From Gracilariopsis chorda (taxonomy: Eukaryota > Rhodophyta > Florideophyceae > Gracilariales > Gracilariaceae), in assembly GCA_003194525.1 (NCBI GenBank), contig NBIV01000262.1, positions 1 to 64,000 on the forward strand: a stretch of 64,000 nt of DNA, given 5' to 3'. This document shows positions 12,831-24,949 of the stretch, piece by piece. The notes beneath the pieces were generated by a model. It had not been told where the DNA came from. It worked only from the letters and a program-made list of their open reading frames with translations, and ran no database searches. The translations under genes were made by a program, and so were the position numbers. Position 1 is the stretch's first letter, and every line of letters begins with the position of its first letter.

Positions 12831-13626
12831 TGAAGTGCAATGCCCTCAGAGAGGGATTCTTGGTACTTGGTTGATTTCCCGAATGTTTCGGTAATGTAAT
12901 CATTGCATGAAATACGACCACTAATAGTGGATTTGAAACGTGGGAAATGGAATACTCAATTGGCAGTTGGCCACAGTAGTGGGCATGAACCACCAAAGTG
13001 GAGTAATTTAGTTAATTCTATTTATTATTTTTACACCTTTTCCTGGGATGGTTAGTACTTAGTGTGCTGGCGGGTTGCCGTTGCACCAGTAAACCTTCCC
13101 CAGAAAGGCACTCCAACCTGGGGAATTGGCTCTAAACCTCACCGCCTTCGCGTGTTCTCTACTCCTCTTTGGAGGGAAGCGCCGTCGCATACGGGAAGTC
13201 TAACCCCCTTGCCTATCTAAAGGACCCGAGTATTCGGATTGTTACTCCAGCTTTCTTGGTGTTCGCCTTGTATAAGGTTTATTTACCGGCACTGCCGTTA
13301 GTCTTCGTCACGACACTTGTGACTCAGCTCCCCCTTATTTTTCCCTTTACAGGGTGGCTTTCCCTCTACACACGGCTCGTGTTGGCGCGTGCCACTAACG
13401 TGGAAACCGCACCTCTCTAGAGGACGACCACCCCCATACACCGCTCCCGCGGATACCCGAGTCTTGCCTCAACCTCCCTGCGCAAGTTGCGACGGGTGGC
13501 CGCGGCCTTTCAACTCGACATCGTCGTGCCACTCCTGGGAGGGCTCTACCCAACTGGGCTCACCTCTAACGAGGAAAGATCCCGAACGTCTTTCAGTGCG
13601 CTCCCGCTTGCGGGCTATGCACTAAA
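12831..13626 (+). repeat. 5' LTR of Gypsy-2
   Basis: Starts tgaagtgcaatgcccc-like (tgaagtgcaatgccctc) and ends gggctatgcactaaa. It aligns end to end with 23544-24339 without a net length difference. Confidence 0.94.
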
Positions 13627-13729
13627 AAGTGGTCTCCTGACTTAGAATAAGTTTTGGTGTTTGGTTCTCTCCTTCGAAGTTTTGTTTCTTTTGTTGGTTT
13701 TCCGGAAGTTCTGTTTTTTTCCCGTCGTA

Positions 13730-15895
13730 ACGGTTGGCCCTCATGTCGAGGAAGCCCTCCTCTGCGGTGCCTGCGACTAAGCGCAGTCGCTCCCACAATG
13801 GTGGAGATAACCCCGAAGTTCGGTTCGTTTCTCGGATCCCGACTAGGGCTAAATCAAGCCATGCTGGGGTGCCTCGTCTAGGACTCCAAACCCACCCCGG
13901 GAACCCCGGAACTCCATGTCGACCCCGTTATCGAATTCCGTGCATGGTGCTCATCTGGCTCCGGCCGTGGCCACCGCCGCACCTGAACCCCCGTCTGACG
14001 GGCGATAACATCCCCAAGGAGAATTCCCTGGAATCTCAGGTTCACGCTTTGTGAACCACCCACGACAACCTTGTCCGGGAGTTACAAACCCTCCGTGAGG
14101 TGGTGATGGACACCCCTACAAAGGTGGTCGGAGAGGATCTCCGTATCTTACGGTCCAATGTCAACTCTATGTTAGAGAGTTTGGGGCAGCCCGTCACCTT
14201 CATAGAAGTAGTTGACTCTCGATTTGATCGAGTTCGTGCCCGTCTGGAGAAGTTAGAGCAGTTTATCCTCATGGATAAACCATCCCCGGATGATCCGGCA
14301 CCAGCTGCGTCACACCACGACCAGCATGCTGGAAGAAAGAAACGCCGCTATAAGCGGAAACACAAACGATATCAATCGGATTCTGATTCTAGGGCATCCT
14401 GGGACTCATCCCGAAACGGGTCAGGTGGTTCTAGTTCCTCGGAATCCGATTCGGAGGACAAGAAACGAGGCCGTTCTTCCCGCTCTACGCGGTCATCCGC
14501 CACCGAAGGTGGAATTCGGACCAGCAGCAAGGGTAGAAGACACCCTGGCTTCAGGGAAATAAAACCGACGAACCCGTTGTATCGGAAACTATTGTCCTAC
14601 CGGTACTATCGGCTCGAAGATTCCACTTTAGGACGTACACCACGTGGCACGGGGAAGGTGAAAGAGTGCATAAAATGTATGCAACTCTCACTGCGTAACC
14701 AGTAATTTACTGGAGAAGACCCAATTATGGTGTCGGACTTCCTTTCCCGCTTTGTAGCGGAAGCCGATATCCTCGGAATGAACGAAGGAGAAGCCTATTT
14801 GGCATTACCGTATTTCTTACGGGGAGTGGCAGAGGACCAGTCCACCTCTGTCAGAGGATCATGTCGTGCCTCAGAAGGAGGAGTAACGTGCTGGCCGGAA
14901 GCGGTGCAATATTTATTGCGCTCCTATGCCAACAATACCGCCATTCAGGGGGCAATCCTCCCTTTGCGAGATACTCGTCAGCGCTAAGGCGAGAGTGAAA
15001 CCGATTACTCGGTGCGCCTTAAGAAGACCTTCCACCGTTGTGGGAATGTATACCCCGCAGGGGAACGCTGTACCATGTTTATCGATGGCCTTGACCCGGC
15101 AATCCGGAGTGTTGTCACTCGTTACCGCGAGGACAAGCGGGGGGTCACCTACCTCGAACTTGTTCAACACGCCCAAGCGGAAGGGGGAGCACTTCGTGCA
15201 AGAACTCCGAATCCTCGTTCTAGGCCCGCCAAGGCGTTGGTGCTGGAGAGTGACTCCTCATCGCCCTCGCTTTTTGCGGATAGAACCCCCCAGCAGGCAT
15301 ACGACACCGTGCATTTTGCACAGGGAGATTGTGTGTCTATACCAACCACGGACTTACCGTCAACGACGGAGAACACGTTCGAAACGGCGCAAGACAACCC
15401 CGTATTGTAAATGGAGAACAATCGCGTTCTGCCGCCACGAGTCCATTTTATGAACGGCCAATCCCGTTATCAACGGCCTGGATGGAATGACACCCGCCCT
15501 GCGGTACGCTTCTCCGATGCTCGGGATATTAACTGGCGTTTCGCCGTTTTGGCTGTAATTTGCCACCTTTGCTACACCCATGGCCTTACATTCCCTCAGT
15601 GTCTTTGCTCACCGAAGGATATGGTCAAAGTGGTGGCAAATTTCGAGGCGCGCACTCCAGAGGAGAAACGTTCCGTTCCGACGGCTTCCTACATCCGTGC
15701 TAAAACGGACTTCTCGCATGCCCTGCCACATATCCCGCGTGCGCGGCTAGCTTCAATTAACCCGACTCGGAAGTCGCGCAAACGTCCGACGTAACCACCG
15801 CATATGCGGATAAAATCCCCTGCCCCCGGAACGAAGCTCTCGTGGTCGAGGATCCTGGACTACCGCCTACTGCGGGAACCTCCCAGGAAAACTAA
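13730..15895 (+). pseudogene. Gypsy-2 gag region
   Basis: The gag begins 'MSRKPSSAVPATKRSRSHNG' and is collinear with that of Gypsy-1: a Pro/Ala-rich N-terminal part, a coiled-coil-like 'LRILRSNVNSMLESLGQP' segment (about 14130-14190), a basic Ser/Asp-rich stretch, the conserved 'WPEAVQYLLRSYANNTAIQG' core and 'CHLCYTHGLTFPQC' near 15560-15600. Fossil; several breaks. Confidence 0.85.
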
Positions 15896-18800
15896 TTGAG
15901 GGAGTCTCCCATTTGCGAGAGGCGTCCTCAGAGATGAGGCTGTTGACGCCCGAGGCGTCGCCGCCTCGCTCTTCGGTGAAAATCCTTTCAAGGAAGGACA
16001 CCGCAGACGCGGACTCTGCACACCTTTCTGTGCTGCGTCACCCGTGGATACGGAGTAAAAAACCTCCGGATCCCGGATAGAGTCTTGGTCATGGCCAAGC
16101 GCAACTACAGGGTTTTCGCCGACCTTGGCCTTGACACTCATTTTATGGTGAGATTTCTAACAGTCCTGGACATAGGTGCAGGCCCCAACTTCATCATGGA
16201 ATCATTGCTACCCCCGCAGGTGCGGTGTTGTATCCGTTCCAAAATGGTTCCCGACGTTGCAGATGCAAACAAAAATCCGTTAAAAACGGTGGGTTCTGTC
16301 GACTTAGTTGTGCGGTTGGGCACCTCCGTGGTGAAGCTCTACTTTGTTGTTTGTCGGTCATTGGCCGCTCCAGTCATACTGGGATGTGATTACTGTGACA
16401 GATTTATCGACGCAATCAGGCCCCGCCTTAGGCGTGTGGAACGCGACGACGGATTGTCAGTCCCGATCGTCCGTCGCCCGCTGAAGCGTGCTTCGCAGAA
16501 GCAAGTCCCACTACCTGCTGCACATGAACCACCGCCCGCGTCTCGCGAGTCCATCAAACTTGGAGTAGCAGCCTCTGGTTCTATACCGCCTGAGTCCCAA
16601 GTCTGGGTGCAAGTCAATTGCTGTCAACACGGTCTTTGGGTTATTCAACCTCTGTACTCGTCATAAGAGAAATACCAGCTCGCGCTGGCGAACGGAATTG
16701 TTCACGTTACCCCGGATGCCCCTTTCCGGATACGCGTTGCCAATTTTGACCAACGCCCCCAGTATCTGGTAAAGAACCAAGTAATTGGAAGCGTCATTCC
16801 ACACCCCCTTGGGATGCTCCCAACGAAGATGACGACGGCCGATGTTCTCGGATTTGCCGCCTCTTTTGAGGAAGCCAACCCCACCACTGACGAACTATCG
16901 TCAAAGGAGGGAGAGGATACCGTTGTTTTAGCGTCGAACACCCCGAATAACTCGGAACCGATGGCCACACCTGTATCACAGGACCATGTTACAGCGTGTT
17001 CTGACCGATTGAACCCCATAAAGGCACTGGAAGCTATAGACCTCGGCCATGTGCCGGAGTTACACCGCGACAAACTCCGTGCAATGCTACGGGAGTTTAC
17101 CACAATGTGGGATGGCTCGCTCGGCGGGATTAATGCTACGGAACACCGGATAGATTTGTTACCGGGTGCACATCCGATGGCACAACCCCCTTACAGGGCA
17201 GGACCGTACGCTCGGGAAGAGGAGCAGTTCCAAGTGGACAAAATGCTCCGCGCAGGTGTGATAGAGCCCGCTCAATCCCCCTGGGCATCCCTAGTTGTAC
17301 TGGTTTTGAAGGCCGACGGAACCTGGAGGTTCTGTGTCGACTATCGCCGCTCAATGCCGTGACTGTTAGGGACACATATCCCATCCCTAGTATGGACGAG
17401 TGCATCAACTACCTTGGAGACGCTACCATGTTGACGGCTTTGAACGCCAATTGGGGTTATTGGGAGGCCCCTGTTAGGCAGGAGGATCGCGATAAGACCG
17501 CGTTCACCTGCCACGCAGGATACTACCGCTAAAAGCGGATGCCGTTCGGTTTGACCAACGCTTCCACCACCTTTCAGCGTGCAATAGATATTCTATTGAA
17601 CCGCTTCAGGTGGTGGAGCTTCCTGGTCTACGTGGATGATATTATCATCTTCTCCAATACTTTGGACGACCATCTCACCCATGTCAGGGACGTTCTGACC
17701 GTGCTCCGCGATGCGGTTATTACCCGCAAGTTGAGTAAGTGCGAGTTTTTGACAGATACTGTCAAGTATCTGGGACATATCATCCGTCTGGGGCGGTTAA
17801 TGATCGAGAAGGCTCGAGTCAAGTACCTCGTTGAGGCTAAGGAACCCCACGCTCAAACGGAACTCCACTCCTTTATAGGGCTGGTTAACGTCTACCGACG
17901 GTTTATCCCGAACTTTTCGGATATCGCGGCACCATTGAACGCGTTGTAACGCAAAGGAAATCCCCCACAATTGGGACAATTCACGCCCGAGCAATCGGAA
18001 GCGTTTAACTGCTTAAAGGAGGCTGTCACTTCAGCACCTATCTTATCTTTACCCAAAATAGGACTCCCGTAATCCGTGGACACGGACTCGAGCAACTACC
18101 AAGTTGGTTGTGCTCATTTCCAAACTACCCCAGAGGGGGACCGACCGCCAATTGGTTATTGGTCACGCTCGCTCAATGTCCACGAGTGGAATTACTCTGT
18201 GTCGGAAAAAAGAGTGTCTCGCCGTCGTGTGGGCGTTTTCCACCCTACGCCCCTATCTTATGGGAGTTCAGTTTACCTTATACACGGATCATTCCTCTTT
18301 GAGGTGGTTAATGAACATATCCGATCCCTCGGGCCGCCTTATGCGCTGGAGACTCTGCCTTGCGGAATATGAATTCCAAGTCATATATAAAAAGGGGGCG
18401 CTCAGCACCCAGCCCGACGCTTTGTCGCGTTTACCCACAAATGGTGAAGCACTTCCAACGGAGGATGACGACATTCCATGCTTCATGGCTGAAGAACCGG
18501 ATGACCCGGAGTGGAAGTTCGAGGAATGGCCAGAACACTGGGATGAAGATGCTGACTTTGACAACTTACTCGCATCCCGCGAGACCCCTGAGAAATCCTC
18601 ACCGGGAAGTTTTGTACCGGTTTCAACGGAGGAATTCATTCGAAAACAATTCGGTGACCCCTTCTGTATGAGGATTCGTGCCCGTTTAAACGGTGGCGAA
18701 GACCTCCTGTTCGAGGTGAACGATAAAGGCTACCTCGTTCGGTTGGTCGAAGCTCGCCCACAGATTGTGGTACCTCATTCCCTGCAGTCGCGGGTGTTAC

Positions 18801-19500
18801 AAATCTCGCACTACGCGAAGCTCACTGGCCACGTAGGTGGGAAGAAGCTCTACCTCACCCTGGGAAGGGCGTTTTACTGGCCCACCATGGCAGTTGATTG
18901 CTATGCAACTGTGCTGTTTTGTACCGAATGCTCAAAGAACCGGGTGAGGCTGCACAGGAATGCGAATAAAATGAAGTTATTTCCTGCTAGGGCGCCACTC
19001 CAGGTTATCGCAATCGATATTCTCGGACCTCTCCTCAATACAAAGAGAGGCAACAAGTTCTTACTTGTTATCACCGATCGCTTTTCAAAGCTTGTTCGGA
19101 CTGTCCCTCTTCGGAGGATAACCGCTTTCACGGTAGCCCAGGCTCTGGTAACGCACTGGATTATTGTCTACGGTCCTCCTGTGGAAGTGCTCTCTGATAA
19201 CAGATGGCAGTTCACGTCCAAGTTATTTCAGGGTGGTTGTCGCATCCTGTACGTGAAGAACTTGTTCATGACTACCTACAATCCCCAGTGTAATGGGCAC
19301 GTCGAACGGTTCAACCGGACTTTGTTGGCCTCTCTCCGTTCCTACGTTGCTGATCACCCCAAAACATGGGACTTGTATGCAGATGCTTTAACATTTGCAT
19401 ACAATACACAAGTTCACGGGACTACCGGAGTGTCACCGTTCGAATTGGTTCTATGTCGTTCACCCCCGCCTGTGGCGTAAGAAGCTCAAGCCATCTTTGA
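15896..19500 (+). pseudogene. Gypsy-2 pol region: protease, RT, RNase H, integrase
   Basis: Protease ('FLTVLDIGAGPNFIMESLLP', about 16155), RT ('KMLRAGVIEPAQSPWASLVV', 'MPFGLTNASTTFQRA', 'LVYVDDIIIFSN'; about 17100-17950), RNase H ('YTDHSSLRWLM', about 18280-18310), and an integrase with an HHCC-type zinc end ('HYAKLTGHVGGKK', 'CTECSKN') and a core with 'IAIDILGPL' and 'FNRTLLASLRSYVADHPKTW' (about 18620-19480). The order RT-RNase H-integrase places it in Ty3/gypsy. Fossil with several breaks. Confidence 0.9.
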
Positions 19501-19721
19501 CAATTTCCCATCTGTGGGTCGCTACCGCCAGGAATGGAAGCAATGGCTTACTAAACTGGTCCCCGCAGCGCGGAAGTCTATGGAACGCGCGTAAGCCGCG
19601 TACAAGTGGGATTTCGACGCTCGTTTACGAGATAATGCTCGCCGCATAAGGGATAATACCTACGTTTTTTCCTAAGGAATACTATAACCCGGAACGGGAG
19701 AAGCGTCACAAGCTTTAGCCT

Positions 19722-21480
19722 GTGGCGGATAGACCTTTTAAAGTTGTATTCGTTAACTCCGACACTGTGGTAGTGGAAATTAACAAGGCACACGAGCGGA
19801 TTTCCGGCGATCGTGTTGTACCCGCCCCTTCTTCCTCGTCTGAGGTCGTCCTGGAAACAGGGAAGCCCGTCTGTACGGACTCAGCAACGCCGGAAACCCC
19901 GGGATTGAATAGAACGACTACTCTACCACACTCTACTCGGGGCCTCTCAGATTTACCCACTTTGTCGGAACCGCCGGCTCGACCGGATCGTTCAGATCCA
20001 AACGGACCTTTCTGTACTCCTAACACTACCACCCATTCGGCGCGAATTTACACCCGCCATGCAAGATATCCTACTATTAATCCCCTTGCTCCGTCTGAGG
20101 GGGAGGGGACCTATCGCCGCGCTGGAAATTCATTACCGTCGCAACGGGATTTGAGCCGTGAGACACGGAAGGTGGATGAAGCCTCGCAATCCCCCACACA
20201 GGGTTCCGGAACGACGCACTTACAGCGTATGATACCGGAGAGTGGACCGACATCACAGTCCGTACCCCTGAACCAGGGCAATTCCCTGAATCAGGATAGT
20301 GATATCGTTTCGCAGACCCCTCACCAGGGTGTAGTCGCAGAACCGTCGTCGACGGAATTTCGCGCCAAAACGGATTCCTCAGCATCGTCCAAACCGCTGG
20401 TAGCAGGCAACGCACGCCTTGGAAAACCAGCAACGCTGGAATGTGAAAAGACCCTCTTGAGGGAAGAAGCAAAGAATGCTCCTCTTGCAACTCAAGTCCC
20501 TCTCTCTACAGGCCCGGACTTGAGAACCGTTCATAACGGGAATGTTGTCCGAATTTCTGAGATAGAAGAGCCAAAGTCTCCGCGCAATCGCGGTAATATA
20601 CCGAGCGTCTCGGAAATATCCGGCGTTGTCACCAGGGGTAAACCGTTAGTCCCGGACGATGCACCTCTTAAGGAAGACATCACACCTCAATCAGAGGGTA
20701 AATCCCCGAACAGGGTGTCCACCCCGCCAGCTGTCCACGCCCCATCAGGGAGTTTGAGGCAACACACCGGAGCACCGAAAGTAACCGCCGGATACCGGGT
20801 GCCAACACAGCAGTGCACGGCTCAGCCGGACAGTGTAACGCCCAAGCCAAGGGAGGCGGAACGCAAGGAGGCGGTTCAGAGCCACATGCCCTGGGGGTCA
20901 CGTGAACTCACGAATATTGTGCGGCCCGCACCAATCACCGCGCGACGCGGAAAGCAAAACTAGGGAGTGACCTCCACAACTGCGCCAAAGCGGCAAGATG
21001 CCCGCAAGCTCGCAGTTAGACTGGACTAATGTCAACATGGGACGGAGGACCCCCGCAAACTAGTGGTACGACCCAATTACCGCGGTACGTGGGAACCGTT
21101 CCACGAAGACACCCTCTTCCGAGATATTATTCCGCACTCTGGGCCGCATCCTCCGATCAAAGCCGGCACGTAGCATCCCGACGCACCGCTGAGGGGAAAT
21201 ATCCCGTCCATCGGGCAACCCCCAACAAGCGAGGTTACCATAACACGGCAAGGACGGCAGGTATACAAACAAGAGTTTGTGATTGACTGAATCGTCGGGC
21301 ACACCTGGAATCAGGAAGGCATTCTAAGATACCGCATCCGTTGGTACGGATATGGCCCAAGCTGGGACACCATGGAACCCATCGAATACCTCCCTCGTTC
21401 GAAGGTGGTCCAGTATCACCGCAGCGCGGGTACAGCAAATCCAGCTACGCTGTGCAACGCCAAAGTGGGATAAAAACCCT
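19722..21480 (+). pseudogene. Gypsy-2 integrase C-terminal extension and chromodomain
   Basis: A long segment of low complexity, rich in Ser, Thr, Pro and Asn (about 19900-20960), follows the integrase. It leads to a chromodomain at about 21225-21430 with 'GILRYRIRWYGYGPSWDTME' and 'EYLPRSKVVQYH', the pattern of aromatic residues typical of chromovirus chromodomains, which target integration to marked chromatin. The linker is unusually long, about 400 residues, and carries a very high density of small DNA hairpins. Fossil. Confidence 0.82.
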
Positions 21481-21981
21481 GCGAAGCCGGGGAAGGTAGG
21501 AAAGAAGTAGTACACCCCCTTTTGTATGGACTCTGTCAAGCACAGGAATAAAAGAGAGAACGCCATTCTAAACGGGAAAGTTTACTCAGAAGCCTCGCGC
21601 TCCTGTGTGATGCTAAGCTACATTACTGGCTAAGCCAGGGAAAGAGACCAGGATACTGGATTAGAGGTTCGACCCCTCCCCATCGTCCGGGGCGTGACCA
21701 CCGGCAAGGCGGTAAGCCAAGGCATCCGCCATCGCGGTGACTTCACCCGACACCTCGGCAGCGCTTTCGCCCGCTCCGCGGAGGAAGCAGGCAATGATAT
21801 CGCTTTCATTGACTGTACCCCCGCTCGGGAGTGAAAGCCTGGCGCTTGCCGTCGGAGGACTAGGAACCGGAGGCACCCCCTCGGAGGATTTGTCTATGAC
21901 CATGTCTGCAACGTGTAGTTCCATGCCCCCCGGCTCTTTGGGTTCGTTATCGACCATTGGGTCATCCCCGCTATACGCGCG

Positions 21982-23490
21982 TTAGTAATCGTTGGAGTCG
22001 ACGTACCCAATCGAGTGGTCGTCCGGCACGTGCCATGGTGCGTCGCGGAGTTCTCTCGCCTCCTCGGAGGAAATCTCCCGGAACTCCCAGGGATCGAAGT
22101 AGATGAAATCCCCCGCAAGGGCGGTGTTTCGACCAAGACCTGGACCACCGGTACCGCCACCGCAGCCGTCAAGCCGACCGCTCTGTTCCAGTGGGACCTC
22201 GTGCCAGTCAATACTGTCGATCAAACCAAGCAATTGGAGTACTTTGTCATTATTGGCAGTACCCCCCACGGGGACGCTGAGGTCCAGATTGCGAATGTCG
22301 GCCCGCACACGCGGTTGGATGAACCATAGTGGATAATGGTCATAAACCTCAGCGAGAATATACGCCGCAGTGCAGGCAGCCCACTCGGTTACGATTACCG
22401 ACCAAAGCCCGGACCGGGGATCCTGAATCAAAAAGGAACCGAGGTACATGATTGCTGGCGGGAGTTCAACGTAGCAACGCCGGCAGGCTTGAAGGAACCT
22501 CCACCACTCGGGGAGTGTGACATACCGACCGTGTCGGTGAGGCAGAGCAATCCGCTCAATCTCCACGTTTTGATACCGGACAAAGTACCCGAATTGGGAT
22601 CGCCAGCGCCGTTCATAACGGATGACGTTTTGGAGGAAGTTGGACCGGGACTGCCGGGAAATGTACTGGAATTCAGCGCGAAGTATCGGTCGTTCCCAAC
22701 ACAGAACTTTTCGCCGCGCAGCGGGAGATTTCCTCCACGAGACGGTTTGGAGGCTGGCCAGGCCTTCCCCGTAACCGATTTTGCCGCGCGTGCAGAATAG
22801 GCTGACGTCGAAGCCAAAGCCGGTAGGCACCGGGAATTCGAAAGGCGCCCAGCTCTGCCATTGATATTCAATCCACACCAGCGCTGCATGAGCCGCAATT
22901 GCGGATTATCCCGAGTTTCTTTGGATATGGTGCACCGGGATGGCGATTCGATGCCGCCAGTCCCACGACGAGGTGACGAGGCTGTGTAGATCCCCGGGCA
23001 AAGTAATGGAACCATCCGCGTAGGCCTTAATTAAATCCTCGTTTAGGGCAGTAATGGGATGGAACCACGGCGCAAGCCGGAGCCGAGAGGCGTGACTCCG
23101 ATTCATCGGATCTAACCCTACAAGGGTGTTATAAGAAGGCCAAGTCGCCGCCAGGTTCAGTCTGGAAGGAGCCACTGCTGGTGGAAGTTGGAACCCATGC
23201 TGGGACGCTGCGCCAATGTTAGCAGGCTGTGCCGGAGTTCGCCTCCCTTGTGGCAAGGGTACCGACCGGAAACCGGTTGTGAAGTTCCCGACTGGAGTCG
23301 GTCTTGGAGGCTGGTTGTTGTTGTTGTTCATATTCCCCTTCAAAAGGGCGTGATCTGACTGAGTTGAGCAGGAAGAGGAGGAGCGCGCACTTTTGGAAGG
23401 CTGGTTTGCTGCTTTTGCAGGAGGTTGTTTCTCTGAGGCAGAGGCTTGACCCGGTGACCCGGAGAAGTTTGGAATTTTATCAACCATTTT
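21982..23490 (-). pseudogene. Antisense accessory frame of Gypsy-2
   Basis: Between the chromodomain and the 3' LTR, the strand opposite to gag-pol carries long open frames (about 500 residues in total), with upstream codons continuing into the LTR to 23709. The likely native start is near 23487 ('MVDKIPNFSGSPGQASASEK'). The N-terminal part is rich in Gln, Pro, Ser and has a run of Asn. The C-terminal part has a normal globular composition with many Trp and Tyr ('LPEWWRFLQACRRCYVELPP', 'EVYDHYPLWFIQPRVRADIR'). I recognise no domain. A related frame stands at the same place and orientation in Gypsy-3, which argues that it is a gene of the element and not a chance shadow. About one break. Confidence 0.7.
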
Positions 23491-23543
23491 CCGCTGGGAT
23501 GCTCCCGCGTTTGCGGTTGCTTTCCCGACTATAGAGGGGCATA

Positions 23544-24339
23544 TGAAGTGCAATGCCCTCAGAGAGGGATTCTTGGTACTTGGTTGATTTCCCGAATGTT
23601 TTGGTAATGTAGAAATTGCATGAACTACGTCCACTAATAGTGGATTTGACTCGTGGGATATGGAAGAGTTAATTGGCGGTTGGCCACAGTAGCGGGCATG
23701 AACCACCAAAGTGGAGTAATTTAGTTAATTCTATTTATTATTTTTACACCTTTTTCTTGGATGGTTAGTACTTAGTGCGCTGGCGGGTTGCCTTTGCACC
23801 AGTAAACCTTCCCCAGCAAGGCACTCCAACCTGGGGAATTGGCTCTAGACCTCACCGCCTTCGCGTGTTCTCTACTCCTCTTTGGAGGGAGGCGCCGTCG
23901 CATACGGGAAGTCTAACCCCCTTGCCTATCTAAAGGACCCGAGTATTCGGATTGTTACTCCAGATTTCTTCGTGTTCGCCTTGTATAAGGTTCATTTACC
24001 GGCACTGTCGTTGGTCTTCGTCACGACACTCGTGACTCAGCTCCCCGTTATTTTACCCTTTACAGGGTGGCTTTCCTGCTACCCATGGCTCGTGTTCGCG
24101 CGTGCCACTGACGTGGAAACCTCCTCTCTCTAGAGGAAGACCACCCCCATACACCGCTCCCGCGGATACTCGATTTTTGCCTCAACCTCCCTGCCCAAGT
24201 CGTGACAGGTGGCCTTGGCCTTACAACCCGACATAATCATGCCACTCCTGGGAGGGCTCTACCAAATTGGGCTCACCTCTAACGAGGATAGATCCCGAGC
24301 GTCTTTCGGTGCGCTCCCGCTTCTGGGCATTGCACTACA
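23544..24339 (+). repeat. 3' LTR of Gypsy-2
   Basis: Starts tgaagtgcaatgccctc and ends gggcattgcactaca, a near-perfect terminal inverted repeat. Followed by the target duplication tatgg. Antisense codons of the accessory frame run into its left end, so its minus strand could supply a promoter for that frame; this is inference. Confidence 0.95.
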
Positions 24340-24344
24340 TATGG
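24340..24344. repeat. Target site duplication of Gypsy-2, right copy (tatgg)
   Basis: Identical to 12826-12830. Removing 12831-24344 restores a continuous B-family LTR. Confidence 0.92.
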
Positions 24345-24949
24345 TAGTGTACCTACTTACGTGAGCGCGACTTCGTCGTCACGAGCATTAAGTAAAGTTA
24401 ACCCGAGACTTCGGCCATTCATAACTGCTTAGTTTGACCTGGCGTATCCGGCTCTGGAATTTGACGTCGTTGCACCATGTACTACTCCTTGCAGAGGGTC
24501 ACCACATTCGGTTCGCCCATTTCACCAGCTCGTTAAACCTACAGATCCTCTCTGTTATAATTGTCGGGTGACATTATCTACCGTGTGGCACTGGTATCGC
24601 CCCTGTATGGGTAATTTGTCCGCTACATCTCGTGCATGTGCACCCTCATTCGTGTCTGTTTCCGCTTTCCGCACGACCCGCCGGGTGGTTTTTCCCCGTC
24701 CTCGGAAGGAACCCTTTACGGGGTATAATCCAAATCACTGCATCGCGTGGCACACTGGTCTCTGGTTTCACCGTCTTTCTGGCTTCGGTTCACCTTTCAT
24801 TTTCCACGTCTGTGGTCAATCCGAAATACTTACGGAGTTACGCCCGTACTAAAGGTATACAGAGGGTTCTGTCACTGGGTCCGCCGCCACAGGGAGCAAG
24901 GCCCTGGACACCTTGAGTGTGATATCCAACCTTCGGGGTTTGTACTACA

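Larger units (their letters stand above)
12831..24339 (+). mobile_element. Ty3/gypsy chromovirus Gypsy-2, full length (11.5 kb)
   Basis: Both LTRs are 796 bp and flanked by tatgg. Order: 5' LTR, primer-binding-like site from 13630 (tggtctcctgac), gag, protease, RT, RNase H, integrase, a long Ser/Pro-rich C-terminal segment with a chromodomain, an antisense frame, a short purine tract (agaggggca, about 23533-23541), 3' LTR. Reading the two LTRs side by side I count roughly 65-70 differences, about 8-9%, so the insertion is not recent. It landed in the LTR of element B. Complete in outline but broken in several places. Confidence 0.95.
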
